A DNA stretch of 64,000 nucleotides from Gymnothorax reevesii (taxonomy: Eukaryota; Chordata; Actinopteri; Anguilliformes; Muraenidae), in NCBI GenBank assembly GCA_029721435.1, contig CM056573.1, forward strand, positions 122,971,447 through 123,035,446. The letters run 5' to 3'. Positions 22,010 to 33,727 of the stretch are shown here, piece by piece; positions within the stretch are counted from its first letter, which is position 1; each line of letters opens with the position of its first letter. The position numbers were made by a program, and so were the translations under genes. The notes beneath the pieces are model-generated. The model saw only the letters and a program-made list of their open reading frames with translations, was not told the origin of the DNA and searched no databases.

Positions 22010-22881
22010 TATGAAATCAGATAATCTGACCATGTTGTCAGAATGGCTGTACACGTGGCGGCTTGAGCTGTAAGCTACTGGCATTATTTGTCTATTCTGA
22101 AGTGACCAAGCCAAACTGAGGTTTGTCATTAAAAACAAAACAAGAAAAATGTTACATCATTTCTCCACTATGAAATCAGACGTAGAAATCAAGACTATAG
22201 TACATTTATTTTTTAAAATTTTCTTGCTTGAGGGAGAAGGCCAATTTTCAACAGTGGGAATGATAACAGTGTCACCAAGGCAGTTGGAGTACCGCCAAGG
22301 TCCCCCTCTTATTCCATGTAACAGTGCAGTTTAATAACGCAGGCCGCTGCTTGTACTGTACACTTTCTGCCATTTCACATTTCCCTTAAAAGGAACGACA
22401 AGGTGACTTAAGTCACCAGCTCCAGGAAAAAAGTAGAAATAATGATCCCGCCAGAGGCTACCGTATCTTCTTACAGGAAGCCACAATAGTCTTTATAAAC
22501 TGCAATGCACTGATTTTTTGCATCTGTTTTACGGTGCATCACTGCAGTTTGTCATCGTCTGACGTTCTGGCCCTGATTGCAGAGTGGCCCCGCCTAGGAA
22601 TGATCCGGAAAGCACTTCCGTGTAGCTCCCGTCGGGAATTTTCCTCATGAGCCCATGCCACGCGTAGGATCATGTATTATAATGTTTTATAACCATAGCA
22701 ATGATGAAAACAAGCTGGCCATAAAAAACCTCATTTGATAATCTGTGTTTACCTTAACCACATTCAGGCCCTCTTGCTCTCCTAATCTTTCTTCTTCTTC
22801 ATGCACCTGTGTCTTGATTTTTTTTCCACTCTCATTATCTTGTTTTATTCCTTTTCTGTTCAATCTGGTGCCCTCTATTAA
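22010..22881. other. unassigned stretch
   Basis: No supported feature. Confidence 0.3.
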
Positions 22882-23089
22882 CTGTTATGATCCTGACCAG
22901 AAATCAAATACAGAGGCAGAGTGCAATCAGAATATCATGATTTAATGATAGTAATATGCTAAAAATGGGATGGCACTGCAGAGGAGGCAAGCACAGTTCA
23001 GATGTAGCAGGCAAAGCTGAGGAGGCATTGTCAATCGCTGGCCAATGGCTCTTCAGGATGACAGCCAGATGGAGAGAACACTTTGCCAG

Positions 23090-25826
23090 TATGGAATTAT
23101 ATTTGTGCCACAATCCTGAGCGAGCAATTGGACATTTTGAGCGCGGAAAAATATATTTCGCAAGCACAAAAATCTTGTTTAGAGAAAAAAGAAATTTTGT
23201 GAGCAAACAAAACCTTCCGATTGAGCGAACAAAATAATTCTGTGCTCAACAAATATTTTTGCATGTTTGCTATGATCAATATAAACGTGCAATATTAACC
23301 CCCTTCCCTCAGTTTCACTCTATACCCTCTCGAAAACTCATGTTCTGCACGCTGGCAGACCGCAGCATGCTCGCTCAAAGCATGTCTCTCCCTCTCTCTC
23401 AGTCTGACCTCTCTGTGTGCGCTCAGCTTCACCTGCGCGCTCGCTCGAGCTGTGCAGAGTGTTACAAATGTGCCACAATTCTGATTGGCTGCCTCGGTCT
23501 CCAATTAAATGCATTATGCCCAACCACCAAAGAATAGGGGAAAAGGTAATGACGAAATTCGTCTGCGACTGGATAATAGTGCTGCCCTTGTTTGGGACGG
23601 GTTAAGGTTAATGTTATATCTCTATGTATCTTGAGACATCGACTGTTGTGGGACTCATGTCCCTCTTTAGCAACACTGGCTGCTGCTAACTATAGCATTG
23701 CACAATGTCTTCTGAACATCAAAACCAAAATGCCACACCGCAGCCACGAGCACCACGTTTTATGGACCTTTATGAAATTTTGTTGGTTAGTCTGTACACC
23801 TTCGGCTTGCGAACCAAGTTGGCTATCTAGTTAGGTTGCTAGCGTCAGGTCAGCCACCTAATGTCCGGAGAAAAGCAGAAGCTTACAGACATTAAACGTT
23901 ACTTCCATGATAGCTGGCGAACTTGACAATCTTAAAAAAAGAATAGTTTTGGCACCTTTATCCCAGCTGATTTATTTCAACACCCCTGAAGAAGGAACTT
24001 TGCCGATATGTCTGTCGCCATAAACTGAAATAGGCTACACTTATAACCTGCATATCAAGTCTGATCATCTAATGTTACACATCCACAAGTGAAGTACACG
24101 ATCATCCTTGATTAATTTTGTGAAAGCAAATACACCTGTTTTATGCAGTGATTGACATCTCATTCTAATGCTTAAACACTATTAGCAATCAGTTTTACTT
24201 GAAATAGCAGAGCAAGTGCAGGTGTGATAAACGATATTAATTAGGGGTAATATTGCATTTTGGTATAGCTAACAAAACCAGGGTGCTGCTGCCGTTCCCG
24301 GTGTTGGTGTTGCTGTGCTGGCTTAATACTGCAGCATGGATGTATATACAGAACGAAAGATAATGTGGTGTCAAATTACTGCAGTTGTGATTGTTTAGTG
24401 ATATTTGGGGTACTGCTTTAGACAAATAACCTGAAAGCATAATCTAAACCTATGTGGAATACATTTGGAAAAACCTGGAAGTTTATTCTCAAATGAACCA
24501 ACCGGAAAAATAACCTCTAACGCGGCGAGTGCTTCGAACCACGGGAACGGCCAGCGTCGGCTCAGCTCACCAGTATCATCTGGCACTAATGTTCATGAAA
24601 TATGCAGAAACAGATCACGGTAATAACACACGATGCGCGGCTGAAGAGGCCCATCAGTCCGGAGCCAGGGAGCCGGCGCCCGGTGGTGCAATGCCGGCCT
24701 TCATAGCTGCCAGCGGGGACACGCGCATCAAAGCCCCGCGTTGCGCCACCGAACACACGCTTTCACGAATATTAGCGCCAGGTGATACTGGTGAGCTGAG
24801 CTGACGCTGGCACCAACGGTCCCGTAGTTCGAAGCACTCTCCACGGTAGAGGTCATTATTTCGGTTGGTTCATTTGTGAATGAACGTCAAGGCAAACTTT
24901 TATGTCGATAGACTTATCTGTAAAGTGCCTTCTTCAGGCGTTATATGTTGAAATGAATCAGCCGGAGAATGGTGCCAAAGCTATTTTTTAAGACTGTCGA
25001 GTTTGCCAGCTATCATGGAAATACATTAACGTCAGTAATCTTCTGCTTTTCTCCGGACATTAGTTGGCTGACCTGACGCTAGCAACCCAACTAGATAGCT
25101 AACTTGGTTCGCAAGCCGAAGGTGTACAGACTAACCAACAAAATTTCAAAAAGGTCCATAAAACATGGTGCTCGTGGCATTTTGGTTTTGATTTTCAGAA
25201 GACATTGTGCAATGCTATAGTTAGCAGCAGCCAGTGTTGCTTAAGAGGTATATGAGTCAAGAGTCACACAACAGTGTATGTCTCAAGATATTAGAGATTT
25301 AACATTAAACTTAACCTGTCCTAAACAAGGGCAGTACTGTTATCCAGTCACAGACGAATTTCGTCATTACCTTTCCCCCTTTTCTTTGGCGGTTGGGCAT
25401 AATGCATCTAATTGGAGACCGAAGCAGCCAATCAGAATCGTGGCACATTTGTAACACTCAGCACAGCTCGAGCGAGCGCGCAGGTGAAGTTGAGCGCCCA
25501 CAGAGAGGTCAGACTGAGAGAGAGGGAGAGACATGCTTTGAGCGAGCATGCTGCGGTCTGCCAGCGCACAGAACATGAGTTTGCGAGAGGGTATAGAGTG
25601 AAACTGAGGGAAGGGGATTAATATTGCACGTTTATATTGATCATAGCAAACATGCAGAAATATTTGTTGAGCACAGAATAGGTTTGTTCGCCCAATCAGA
25701 TGGTTTTGTTTGCTCACTAAATTTCTTTTTTCTCTAAACAAGATTTGTGTGCTTGCGAAATATATTTTTCTGCGCTCAAATTGTCCAATTGCTCGCTCAG
25801 GATTGTGGCACAAATATAATTCCATA
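23090..25826. mobile_element. 2.74-kb giant palindromic (fold-back) element
   Basis: Outer arms 23090-24024 and 24899-25826 (about 930 bp each) are reverse complements with scattered mismatches. Inner arms 24481-24600 and 24771-24898 continue the same symmetry around a GC-rich loop of about 170 bp. The ends are TATGGAATTATATTTGTGCC and its complement. The six bases TGCCAG occur directly on both sides (23084-23089 and 25827-25832), a likely target duplication. A 456-bp block (24025-24480) in the left arm has no partner in the right. No transposase-like frame is visible; the longest frame (minus, 25367-26056) crosses the element's end and has no family features. Both arms share CTCGCTCGAGC and GAGAGAGGGAGAGAC-type GA-rich blocks. 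Confidence 0.85.
24601..24770. other. GC-rich, CpG-rich loop of the giant palindrome
   Basis: The only part of the element outside paired arms, apart from the extra left-arm block. It contains GGAGCCGGCGCCCGGTGGTG and other CpG-dense text, unlike the AT-rich surroundings. Confidence 0.6.
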
Positions 25827-26024
25827 TGCCAGAGCCAAACTGTCCCAGGGCAGGAGAGAGTTACTTTGCAAGAAAAGTTCCAATCTTGACGACCGTGTAA
25901 GGATTGGAAGCTCGTTTCTAATAAACTGGACAGAGGAACAAACTTGGAGACATTACTTCTAATAGACACACAAGCTGCCAAACGGGAGGAGACAAAGAAG
26001 GCATTCACATGAGGGTTGTGACAG

Positions 26025-27218
26025 TTAATTGTATTTACAGGGCAAGACAACACCAATAATTGTTTTATAAGATAAAGAGTCCTATATAACTCTGTACCTT
26101 GAATTAAAAGTCCAAATAGGCCTACTTGACGCTTTTAATAGTAATAATTTGTTTAAGAAATAACAGAAAAGTAAAATCTAATTAAAAAAATATATTATGC
26201 ACAAAATGGGACATATGTAGCATATAAAACATGAATTACATTTACAGGAGCAATTTTCTTCACTGTGAGATCACATGCCATACACAGTACTGTGCAACAT
26301 CTTCGCAATTATTGTTTATGACATTAGTTCATCCTTAAAAAGTAATAACTGTGGTCTAAATGGTGTTTATTACATAGCTCCATAACTGTTCTCTTTGTGG
26401 TGGTAAAACGTAAATAAATAAAAAATAAATTAATAATTAAATCGTAAAAGAGCTTGTCCCGCCATACCAAATTACCACTTGCTAAAATATTGTAAAAAGT
26501 TCCTTAAGCGGTTTCTACATCTGGGATGGGAATAACCACAGCACATAAATATGTATCACAGCTCGTAAAAACACCTGTGAGCCTTTTACCCACTCTACTG
26601 TTAGATCATTAGCGAAGCCTTCGTCATTTGTATATCTTTGTGCTGTCGTCATAGCAACTGCATATTATTCTGTAATGCCTTTGGTACTCTAGCCGTTAAG
26701 TGAAGTATGCGTCAAAGACGATTGTGCCAAGATATTCTGCAGTTAATGTGTGCAAAACATAGGCGCCCAGATGTTTTTCTAACTGGCTGGGCTCCTGAAC
26801 ACACATTTCGCACGCCATTTTTTTACACTTTATATGTGCAATTCTTTTAAAAAGAAAGGGGAAAAAAGCCCTCAATTATGTTAATTAAGACTGAGCATGC
26901 ACATGCACCCGATAATAACTGCAGAATCTGCATGTTCAGCAGATTATAATCAACACGGAGACAGCAAGCGCTGGGGAAACATGATAGCAATGTGTAAAAA
27001 AAACAAGCGCAAATCCCTGGGACTGCAATTTAGTCACTTCCACACTTGCTGCCCGATGCAATCATTTATTTTTTCCTGATGTTGCTAGTAATGAAACTAC
27101 ATTCCATAAGGGGGAGTATCTGTTGTGCTGGCCCCTCAGTGTTGCTGGTAATGAGGGCTACTGATACCCCGTAGCTCTCTGGTAAATGGAAGCCATCTGT
27201 AAGGAAAAAAATCATTTG
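26025..27218. other. unassigned AT-rich stretch
   Basis: No supported feature. Confidence 0.3.
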
Positions 27219-27466
27219 TGCGCAGGATTAGGAAAAGGGGTCACTTGGGTTATTTTATGAAAATTGAGATTTTCCAACAAAATCAAAGAGTGATCCAAGT
27301 TTTTCATTTTGAGAAATAACTTGGGTGAATTTGTGCACAGCAAAGTGTTGTAAATGGACAGTACAGTAGTGCTGGGGTATCACTATCACTGGGATATCAC
27401 AGAGATACTCTGTTAATCTCAGAATGGAAAAAATCCCAAGTGACCCCTTTTCCCAGTCCTGCACAC
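27219..27466. mobile_element. MITE with ~30-bp terminal inverted repeats
   Basis: The left end contains GCAGGATTAGGAAAAGGGGT followed by CACTTGGG. The right end is its inverse, CCCAAGTGACCCCTTTTCCC plus AGTCCTGC. Two or three mismatches occur in thirty bases. The element is 248 bp with no coding capacity. Confidence 0.75.
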
Positions 27467-28374
27467 ATTCCCTGACTGTTTTGTTACCTGTCGTGGTGGT
27501 TACAAATTGATTTTGTGGGTCATTCAAACATAAGATTTTAGGATGAATTCTGAGTTTGTGTTTGTGTGTGCCTGCGCATGTGTGTCTGTCAGTGCCATCT
27601 CCATGAACATGTCAATGACAAGCAGTATTGGTGTTCCATGTCTGTTCATGTATAAGTGTGTGTGTGTGTGTGTGGAAGATAGCGCCATTGGTAGATATGT
27701 CTGATGAATTGGGGTTGGGGTTTTTATGTATCCTGTCTAGTTGAGTTGGTGTGTATAAGCTGGATTGTGCTGGATTAAGCAATTTTATTTCCCCGTATGT
27801 GAAAAGTCAGCCATTAATATTTTGTTATTGAGGCGTAAACACTTTTATGGCTTACACACTTATCAAGCTAGAGCCATTAGTTTAGATATACTGGCGCAAC
27901 TTCAGGCGAACGTGACGTTCGCTAGCTTGCTAGCTAGCAAGCTCGTCAATCAGAAAATCAAAATTCAAACGTGGCTAACGTTCAACGTCACGTCAGCCGG
28001 GCGGTAGGTTGCTATTATGTTCAAGTCTTACTGTGTAGTGTGCATGCGTGTGTGTGTGTCAGTGCGTGTGAGTTTGTGTGTCAGCATGAGACACACTGTT
28101 GGAGAGATGTCTCTGTTGGAGAGATGATAGGTATTCATAAGGATTCTAAAGGCCTTGTAAAGCATTAGTGAAAAAAGGGGAAAGGCCCGCGAGCAGTGTT
28201 CTCATTGGGTCTGAGGACAGATTCCTCCAATTCTGACTTCTATTCCAATCTAATAAGGTAATTCCAGTTCTGCTCTGATAATCCAAAGTATTATCAGACA
28301 CGAAAACTGACATATAATGGCCCATTTGTCATTAAATTCAATATATCACATGAATTAACTTCATAAAACTGAAT
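27467..28374. other. unassigned stretch with (TG)n
   Basis: (TG)n runs at 27655-27675 and in 28040-28080. A 20-bp perfect palindrome lies at 27924-27943. Nothing coding. Confidence 0.4.
27924..27943. repeat. 20-bp perfect palindrome
   Basis: AGCTTGCTAGCTAGCAAGCT reads identically on both strands. Confidence 0.95.
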
Positions 28375-28861
28375 ACCCCCGGTACCGGGGGTGGTTGTTA
28401 TGCAAAATAAATACAGCATGTTTCCTAATCGCAACATCGTCATGGGGTATATCCACTTAACGCAAAGAAACTTGGCAAAAGCCCATGTTTACCATTTTTA
28501 CCTCAACTAAACACAATTCAAGCACCAAGAAAGTAAACTAGAATGGTTTTTACACGTGAAAACAGATGTCTCCCCCTTCCCCCATTTCACATTTTAGAGT
28601 TATGGTCCGGAAACCACCCTTCAATATGCCTTAGTCCAAATTGTTGCCAATGAAACAGAAAAAATGAAATTCAAAAGCAGTTCAAGCCCTCAAAAGGCAC
28701 ATCTACATGTAATGGAGAGACACTATATCAAATTTGGTGAGAATCGGTCGAACAGTTTCAGAGTTATGCTCCGGAAACAAATGGGAACGCCGACACCAAC
28801 GGGAATTCAGGCAAAAACAATATGTCTCCCCAATTCCCCCCCCTTATTATGGGGAGACATA
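28375..28861. mobile_element. hairpin-ended repeat with a ~164-bp internal periodicity
   Basis: It opens with a CCCCCGGTACCGGGGG palindrome (28376-28391). AGAGTTATGSTCCGGAAAC occurs twice, at 28596 and 28760, 164 bases apart. The right end is a hairpin: TATGTCTCCCC (28821-28831) pairs with GGGGAGACATA (28851-28861). The left start of the element is uncertain. It resembles non-autonomous elements with central minisatellites; see 42379-43530. Confidence 0.5.
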
Positions 28862-31032
28862 ATAAGCATGGCGCAAAACATAGGATAAAGTAATATCAGC
28901 ACTGAGTCACTAGCATATCTACTAAATTTGTGCTATGCGTACAAACGATACCTGAAATGAAAAATTCCACAGAATCCAATGATATAAACCTTGTCATTTT
29001 AAACCGACACCACCCTCAAAGAACATCAGGCATATACTTTATAGTCTAGAGAGATGAGCAGACATTTTTTTCCAGGGTAAATCTCCGCTTGCTATTGTTA
29101 GCCTAATGTGTCCATGTTATTGACCCTTTCGGTATAAGGGTGTGAAAAAGCGAGATTTTGGGTTGCAGACTATGTATGGCAGAAGATGTACAAATCCTAT
29201 TTAAAAGCTGGGGAATTATAAGTTCTTTCGCTTTCCCCATGGTAAAAGGCAGTTTACAGCGTGCATTTGGACTATAAACAGGAATATTTCCATTCGGGAA
29301 CATTCTAGGGTGTGCAGTGTACATTTTGTGTCTGGATGGCGAGATTAAGAATTCTGTATTCAACCTATTCCAAATATCGATTGATGTTTGGGTACCCAGA
29401 GAAACATTAGGATGTGAAAACACGTCAAGCGTACGTCCAGTTAAGGAAATTTACAGTTTAGTTTCAAGTGCTGCTATTCGTGTCAGTTGCATGTCGTTAA
29501 CGGCGGCTGTCATGTCACTGATGACACACTGGGTTGCTAGGGCAGGCACGGCATATGCATTTGCGATATTAAATATTAATGTTAAATTCTAAACCCCCTT
29601 TCTCACTGATAAAACTCCATAAAACATATTGGCGCCCCCCTTAAAAATCGTTCTGGCAAATAAAAAGCCAAAATAAAGTGGAGGCTGGAAATTCTTTTCC
29701 CCCTGACGATATAGCTAGACTAAGTTCTATTAGTTTTCACCCACAAACTAAAAGCATTGACTTCTTCAGCGCAACAGAGACTTGCGAGACTATATCGGTG
29801 AGATACTGTCAAGGCAAGTCTTTGACATTGTTATTTTCAGCACAGATGAAAATCTGAAATCAAATGTGTAGCGTTCAGTCAAACCGTAATGATATGGCCT
29901 TGTATTTTACATGCGTACCTGTGCACTTATCCATGTTAAGAGGCGATTAGGATCATGTGTGCATGCCGGTTGTTTTGAACAAAGCGAATTTGTCGTCATA
30001 ACAGCTGTAGCCATTTAGTTGACTTAAGGTGTGGGACCCAATCATAGTGGTGTTAATGACATAATTTCACGTCCGCAAAACTTACAGGCAAGCAAATGCC
30101 ACTTTGTTGGCTATATATAGCAAGTAATTATGAAATCGAAATCACAAGGAAACCAAATTATTATTGCAAGCAGCGAAATGAAAACCACACCTACACTTTG
30201 CTCTGAGGGGCTAGGTTCTGTAATGTGAGCCCCTCAGAGCTTACCGACAGAAAACGTCATATGGCACTAGCGTTCCCCTTTTGGCTTGATATTTTTTGCA
30301 TAGAGTTTAACATCTGCTTAAAGTCGTATATAGCCTATAGGATCGAACAAGGCCAGTCCCTTTTCAAAATGTGGATACAAAAACTGGACACTGCAAAACC
30401 ATAACACCTTGAAACAACAAAAGATTAAACAATTATTTCACGATTAGTGGGCCAACTTAAATAACTTATAATGTTAACCAGTACCTTAGCTATATTTCTC
30501 AGATCAGGTGGCCCTTTCCTTTTAGCTTGTGTTGTTGTGAGATCCTTTTGTTTGTAGGGAAACATAGAGCGAAGCCAACATTATTTGGGTCATCGAAGTC
30601 AGGCCAGCCCTGACAAAATGAGTACTGCAGACTGTTGTGTGATCATTTGGGACGAAGTTCTTCCCATTTATACCTCAAATCCACACCTGTCGTTCTCTCT
30701 TGCCATGGGGAACATGAAAAAACCTTATGTCCCCGTCCTTATGATACCATTTTATGCCCCCTCTACACAGCAAATAGCCACTACATTTCTTTTTGCCCCA
30801 CATCAGCTATATTGGGCTTCCGCGCGCTGCCTTCCGGCCTTAAATCAAACTGGTCTATAACGAAACTATATCTTCCAGTCTCCAAGCATGTTTTTTTTTC
30901 CTGGGGCATTGCTTCAAAGATCTCAGCACATCAGCATTCAGCTTGCTTGCAATGTACTTTCCTCTCTGTGATCGGCTTGTGATGCTGTCAGTAAGACATT
31001 GCCGGCTGCCATTTGATTCTATGGGTTCTAAT
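28862..31032. other. unassigned stretch
   Basis: No gene is supported. Open frames of 90-115 codons at 29103-29592 and 30585-30982 show no motifs. A 13-bp perfect-stem hairpin GCTCTGAGGGGCT/AGCCCCTCAGAGC is at 30200-30240. Confidence 0.35.
30200..30240. repeat. 13-bp-stem perfect hairpin
   Basis: 30200-30212 pairs with 30228-30240 without mismatch; 15-base loop. Confidence 0.85.
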
Positions 31033-31767
31033 TAGGGATGTCCGATATTGGCTTCATTGCCGATATTTGATATGCCGATATTAGTCAACTCTTAATTTTT
31101 GATTCCGATATCCACCAATGTCAGTATATGCGGGCTACTTTTCCCCCCAAACTAATTTTAGGCAACATGACATATCTCTTTTCGAGGAATTAACACATCC
31201 TGTCAACTCTTCTCGCGATGGCCCACTGGATGCATTCACAAATGCAACTAGGCTTTCCAAATGTAAACAGTAAATAAGAAAAAAATAATAAAACAGCTTC
31301 ATCTTAAATTATGGAAAAGGTGCTTTTTTAAATTTTGTCTCGACAGTTTGGATCACACTCTCCCTGAGGTAATCCTGACAATGCCCCCTACACCTAGGCA
31401 ATTTCACTACACAAATTTTAAAATATTGGACCAGTACAACTGTGTGCAGCAAGTAAGGCTAACTAAAATAACATTTTGGCATATCTAGGCCAAAGTACAG
31501 CTGAGATATAATCCAAATCCAGCAATGCTGGCAGAGATTTAGGGCCCAATCTTACGGCAGAGTTATTGGGGATTTAGCATTGCGTAAGAGGCGTTCCCCC
31601 GCAAAAGTTGCTTTCTTGCACACCTGCCTATATCCCTAAAACACCTGCGCTACCCGTTATATTATGCATAGGCGTGGTTTGGGCGTTACGTCATATAAAC
31701 CAGTGTGCCAGGTGCCATTGCCTTTCAGAGCAGGCTGCGCTATCCCAAATCCTCAAACTGAAAGCCA

Positions 31768-31888
31768 TGATGGAGAGAGGAAGGTTGCACGTGTCTCCGA
31801 AGACAAAGTTAAATTACTCGTGCTTGAGGTCAAATCCAGACAGGGGAGGATCAAAATCCCATTTTGGAATATACCCACAGCCAAATAA
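31768..31888 (+). pseudogene. Myb/SANT-like protein start of the Harbinger element
   Basis: ATGATGGAGAGAGGAAGG begins a frame that, after a one-base shift, reads ARVSEDKVKLLVLEVKSRQG. This is the first helix region (E-V-LV-EV--R) of the Harbinger Myb-like protein. It ends at TAA soon after, so it is truncated. Confidence 0.5.
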
Positions 31889-33250
31889 ATGCCTACATTG
31901 ACTGCAGCCGTTTAAACTTTTTTCTTTATAAAGCGACTTTGAGTATTTAATAAAAAGCTATATGAATTACATGTAGTCCATAATTACACAATGGCGGGCA
32001 GTGGACAGAGAACAAGGAGGGCGATAAACATGTCTTAAAACTGGTTATTAGTCTTGATCTGTTTTCAGTCAATTTCTCTGGTAAAAGATACTTGAACTCT
32101 CCCCTCTCAGGTGGAGCTAATTGTCTTACTTAAGACGAGAAATCAAACGCACCAGTTGAGTGCAAAAAAGAGCGCATCTCAATCTTTTTCAATTAAACAA
32201 TCATTACGCACAGGTTTGATAACTTGCTTAGGACATGACAGAATTTAAGGCGGAAAATCCACAATGGAAGAGTTGCCTAGTAAGGCATGTGAATTAAACA
32301 TTTATAGAATTTATTAATCATTTGCCTAAACAGTTCATTATAAGGGAAACCAACATGTTGACCAAGAACAATGATTGAAATCGGGTCACTAATCTCATCC
32401 GTTTCAAGGGATGTTTTCTGCCCCCTCGGTTTTCCATCCACCATCCACCACTGTTATTACATTATCAGTAGCCTACTGATCGCACAAATTATTTACCAGA
32501 CAGGCTGCAGATGACATGACCAGCTCTGCTGCCAGCTGGTCACTCATTGCCCCTGCTACTGATGGCAGTATATCAGCATTTGGAGTCGGCACCTGCACTT
32601 CAGCCGCCTTCTATAGTCCGGTAATAATCTATCCTCAAACTCCAGCATCATTCCATGGCGTAGGGCAATGTTGTGCAGCACACAACATGCCACAAAGAAA
32701 GATGCTACTTTCTGAGGACCATACTGTAAGACCCCACCTGACCTGTCCAAGCAGCAAAACCACATTTTGAGCACGCCAAATGTTCGCTTAATGACAACTC
32801 GTGAACGTGAGTGTTTTCTATTGAATGCGAACTCACGCACACTTGTTGGCATAATGTATGGCACCGTGCACCACGTCTTTAATGGATAGCCATGGCGACC
32901 TCCAGGATGATTTGCGTATACATTCAAGATGTACCCCCATGCATCGCAAATCACCTGGATGTTGATGGAATGAGTTCCCATACGATTCAAATTGGCGCCT
33001 CTCTGGGCCGCCTCTCGCCTAGACGATTGCCTAGGCAAAAATCTATCCCTTTATTGGCAACAATTAGTCCTGGCTTGTTCTTAATGGTTTTCCTTTATTA
33101 ACACGTTTTCCAATTTAAGAATAATCAAGTGGCAATTGAAGACATGGCTTCTCTCCCCGTATGTGATCTGACAGCGACAAATGGGCTGCATTCAGTTCAG
33201 AAAAATTATTAATTATAATCAGGTCTATGCACTGGCACTCAGTGACGTTA

Positions 33251-33473
33251 CTTTTTTCCAGCAAGAGTGGCATTTCAGCACTCTTCAGTGAAAGAAGGTA
33301 ATTCTGGTGACAAGTACTGGTTTCGTCTGTTTACATTTTCCAAATGGAAAGCTGTCTATTTTTTTACAGCAAGTTGCGTGACCCTGCTGCAAAAACAGGT
33401 GTGCGTACATGTCGCTGAAATTACCTGCATTCACAACAGAGTTCTGAAATGCCGCTCTCGCTGGAAAAAAAAT
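33251..33473. mobile_element. 223-bp MITE nested in the Harbinger nuclease gene
   Basis: The left arm CTTTTTTCCAGCAAGAGTGG continues through CATTTCAGCACTCT. It is matched inversely by the right arm ending CTCTCGCTGGAAAAAAAA. Similarity extends about 70 bp inward on each side. No coding capacity. Confidence 0.65.
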
Positions 33474-33599
33474 TCTACATTTTTCAGTGTGACAGTATGT
33501 GTATTGCTCCTTACGTGTGTGCCTAAACACGATTCAGGACAACAGTCAGTGTGTTACTCAGCACATTTTATTATTCTCTCATTCCTATGCAATCTACCT

Positions 33600-33727
33600 T
33601 CTATTCCTGGCTCCCCCCAGCCCCCTGCTGGTCATTTCCAACCATTACAGTATGCTTCTGCAATAAAAATTGAATTTATTTTAAGGCTTTTAACACATCT
33701 TAACCACGGGTGCCAATAATTATGGAG
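33600..33727. mobile_element. Tc1-like transposon end
   Basis: TTTTAAGGCTTTTAACACAT followed by CTTAACCACGGGTGCCAATA and ATTATGGAGG is the inverse of the left end of the Tc1 at 44605 (CCTCCATAATTATTGG...TTAAGATGTGTTAAAAGCC). Only one end is visible, so the other was lost or replaced. Confidence 0.7.

Larger units (their letters stand above)
22882..26024 (-). mobile_element. LTR-like element interrupted by the giant palindrome
   Basis: Left piece 22882-23089 starts CTGTTATGATCCTGACCAG. Right piece 25827-26024 ends GAGGGTTGTGACAG. Both are flanked by TTAA (22878-22881 and 26025-26028). Start and end match the sister copy at 17411-18052, which has CTTT flanks, so the family makes 4-bp duplications that are not TTAA-specific. 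Without the insertion it would be about 400 bp. On the minus strand the left piece holds a TCATTAAATCATG-type poly-A region. Confidence 0.5.

Noticed and set aside
22878..26028. piggyBac or Kolobok element based on TTAA flanks
   Set aside because: The sister copy at 17411-18052 is flanked by CTTT, so TTAA is a chance target rather than a requirement.
25367..26056. 229-codon minus-strand open frame as a gene
   Set aside because: It crosses from the flanking LTR-like element into the right arm of the palindrome. The mirrored left-arm copy is broken into separate frames, and the peptide is not domain-like.
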